A DNA stretch of 64,000 nucleotides, taken from the NCBI RefSeq assembly GCF_036388275.1, contig NZ_DASVSF010000026.1, positions 1-64,000 of the forward strand, in the 5' to 3' direction. Source of the stretch: Longimicrobium sp. GTDB lineage: Bacteria > Gemmatimonadota > Gemmatimonadetes > Longimicrobiales > Longimicrobiaceae. Both the position numbers and the translations under genes were made by a program. This document shows, one piece after another, positions 63,264 through 64,000 of this stretch. Under the pieces are notes generated by a model. The model was given only the letters and a program-made list of their open reading frames with translations. It was not told where the DNA came from and made no database searches. Numbering within the stretch: position 1 is the first letter of the stretch; each line of letters starts with the position of its first letter.

Positions 63264-64000
63264 TCAGTCCTCGTCCTCCTCGGCCAGGGGATACTCCACG
63301 TTCACGCCGTCCTCGCGCGGCGGGGGGAGCATGTGGTACTCGCGCTCCATCTCCGCCACGCGCGCGCGGTTGCGGCGGCGCCGCGGGATCCAGGCGACCA
63401 GGGCGAGCAGGAGCGCCACACCCCACACGGCGCCCACGTTGGCCCCCATCTGCATCCATCCGTAGCGCGAGCGCACCGCCTTCTTCCACTCGTCCTCCAG
63501 CTGCCCCGGCGTCATCGCGAAGGTTTCGCGGATGGCGGCGTCCAGCGTGCCCAGCCGCCGCCAGTTGTGCAGCAGCAGCTGAAAGCCGCGCTCCCCCGCG
63601 CGGCGGCGCAGATGGTCCACCATCGTGGCGCTCAGCAGGTACGCCAGCCGCGCCTGCCCCTCGCCCGCCGGCCAGGCCAGCTCCAGCGAATCCAGCGGCG
63701 GCGCCCGCCCCAGCATGAACGCCACCCGCAGCGCCCACGCCTCGTCGGCGTTCCAGCTGCCCGACGCCACCTCGGCGTACCCCTCGTCGAACCAGCGCGG
63801 GATGGTCCCCGGCAGGCGTTCGTGAAGGACCAGGTGAACGATCTCGTGGCGCAGCGTGGCGTCGGCCTGGCGGCGGTCCACGCCGGGAACGGGATAGGCG
63901 GGGATGACGATAGTCCGCTCGTACGGCATGGCCACGCCGCCCGCCCACTCGGGGGTACGCCCGCCCGTCGCCGCCGAAAAGGCGCGCGGGCTGGTGGCCA
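63264..64000 (-). CDS. Membrane-anchored zinc peptidase, gluzincin type (partial)
   Basis: The C-terminal 245 residues of a peptidase are in the window; the gene runs off the right edge. The zinc site is seen in LRHEIVHLVLHERLPGTIPRWFDEGYAEV, HExxH followed by a Glu 20 to 25 residues later, as in peptidase MA-like families. A membrane helix close to the C-terminus (MGANVGAVWGVALLLALVAWIP) is followed by an arginine-rich and then acidic cytoplasmic tail. The enzyme is probably anchored with its catalytic part in the periplasm. Upstream residues visible at the edge (TGGRTPEWAGGVAMPYERTI) continue the frame without a start. Confidence 0.87.
   Translation of the reverse strand, partial: ATSPRAFSAATGGRTPEWAGGVAMPYERTIVIPAYPVPGVDRRQADATLRHEIVHLVLHERLPGTIPRWFDEGYAEVASGSWNADEAWALRVAFMLGRAPPLDSLELAWPAGEGQARLAYLLSATMVDHLRRRAGERGFQLLLHNWRRLGTLDAAIRETFAMTPGQLEDEWKKAVRSRYGWMQMGANVGAVWGVALLLALVAWIPRRRRNRARVAEMEREYHMLPPPREDGVNVEYPLAEEDED

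Overview
The window is GC-rich bacterial chromosome with densely packed genes. Its protein content suggests a Gemmatimonadota bacterium close to Longimicrobium: multidomain PAS/GGDEF/EAL and histidine-kinase proteins, Uma2 and DUF4160/DUF2442 families, secreted and penicillin-acylase enzymes, and many palindromic dispersed repeats between genes. This placement is an inference from gene style; no marker gene such as 16S rRNA is present. The one RNA gene seen is tRNA-Val(UAC).

Layout. 1-1722: 5' part of a group II intron with its LtrA maturase, inserted at the foot of a hairpin repeat behind an M28 peptidase gene. 1.8-10 kb (minus strand): M28 peptidase, DUF4259 protein, membrane Ser/Thr kinase, an antitoxin beside a decayed PIN toxin, an AlkZ-like glycosylase, a Uma2 protein and a thioesterase. 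10-16 kb (plus strand): lipoprotein, DUF2905 protein, a 1283-residue 5-oxoprolinase/hydantoinase fusion with a repeat in its linker, NUDIX hydrolase. 16-20.5 kb (minus): a coupled DUF4153 pair, uppS, and a winged-helix regulator/membrane protein operon; a shared palindrome precedes both uppS and that operon. 20.6-25 kb: two paralogous secreted proteins flanking a third, a glycosyltransferase, a cold-shock protein with a long structured leader, and murB. 25.9-29.4 kb: two glycogen-binding-domain envelope proteins, a secreted RGNG-tailed protein, an Nfu protein. 29.6-34.8 kb: two c-di-GMP proteins around a DUF4160/DUF2442 pair. 35.2-36.7 kb: DASS transporter.

37.4-42.8 kb holds the most unusual system: two coiled-coil proteins, a membrane-anchored substrate-binding-like protein ending in an OmpA peptidoglycan-binding domain, an ABC permease and an ABC ATPase. 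42.8-48.7 kb: DUF6174 lipoprotein, ECF sigma/putative anti-sigma/PDZ operon, two-domain multicopper oxidase with a 44-nt upstream palindrome, Hsp33. 49-55.5 kb: divergent D-aminoacylase and penicillin acylase, a possible LolA-like protein, a diheme cytochrome c. 55.6-61.5 kb: Hsp20 and an overlapping kinase/response regulator/hybrid kinase operon whose first gene carries an N-terminal frameshift. 61.7-64 kb: DUF6968 protein, tRNA-Val, small membrane protein, VapBC-like pair, and a partial membrane-anchored peptidase.

Five families of dispersed palindromic repeats, called A to E here, occupy most long gaps. Family C copies sit just behind stop codons like terminators. Family E copies supply the stop codon of two genes and lie inside the coding sequence of a third. 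Coordinates of starts are my choices from signal peptides, ribosome-binding sites and overlaps; several are alternatives to longer open frames.
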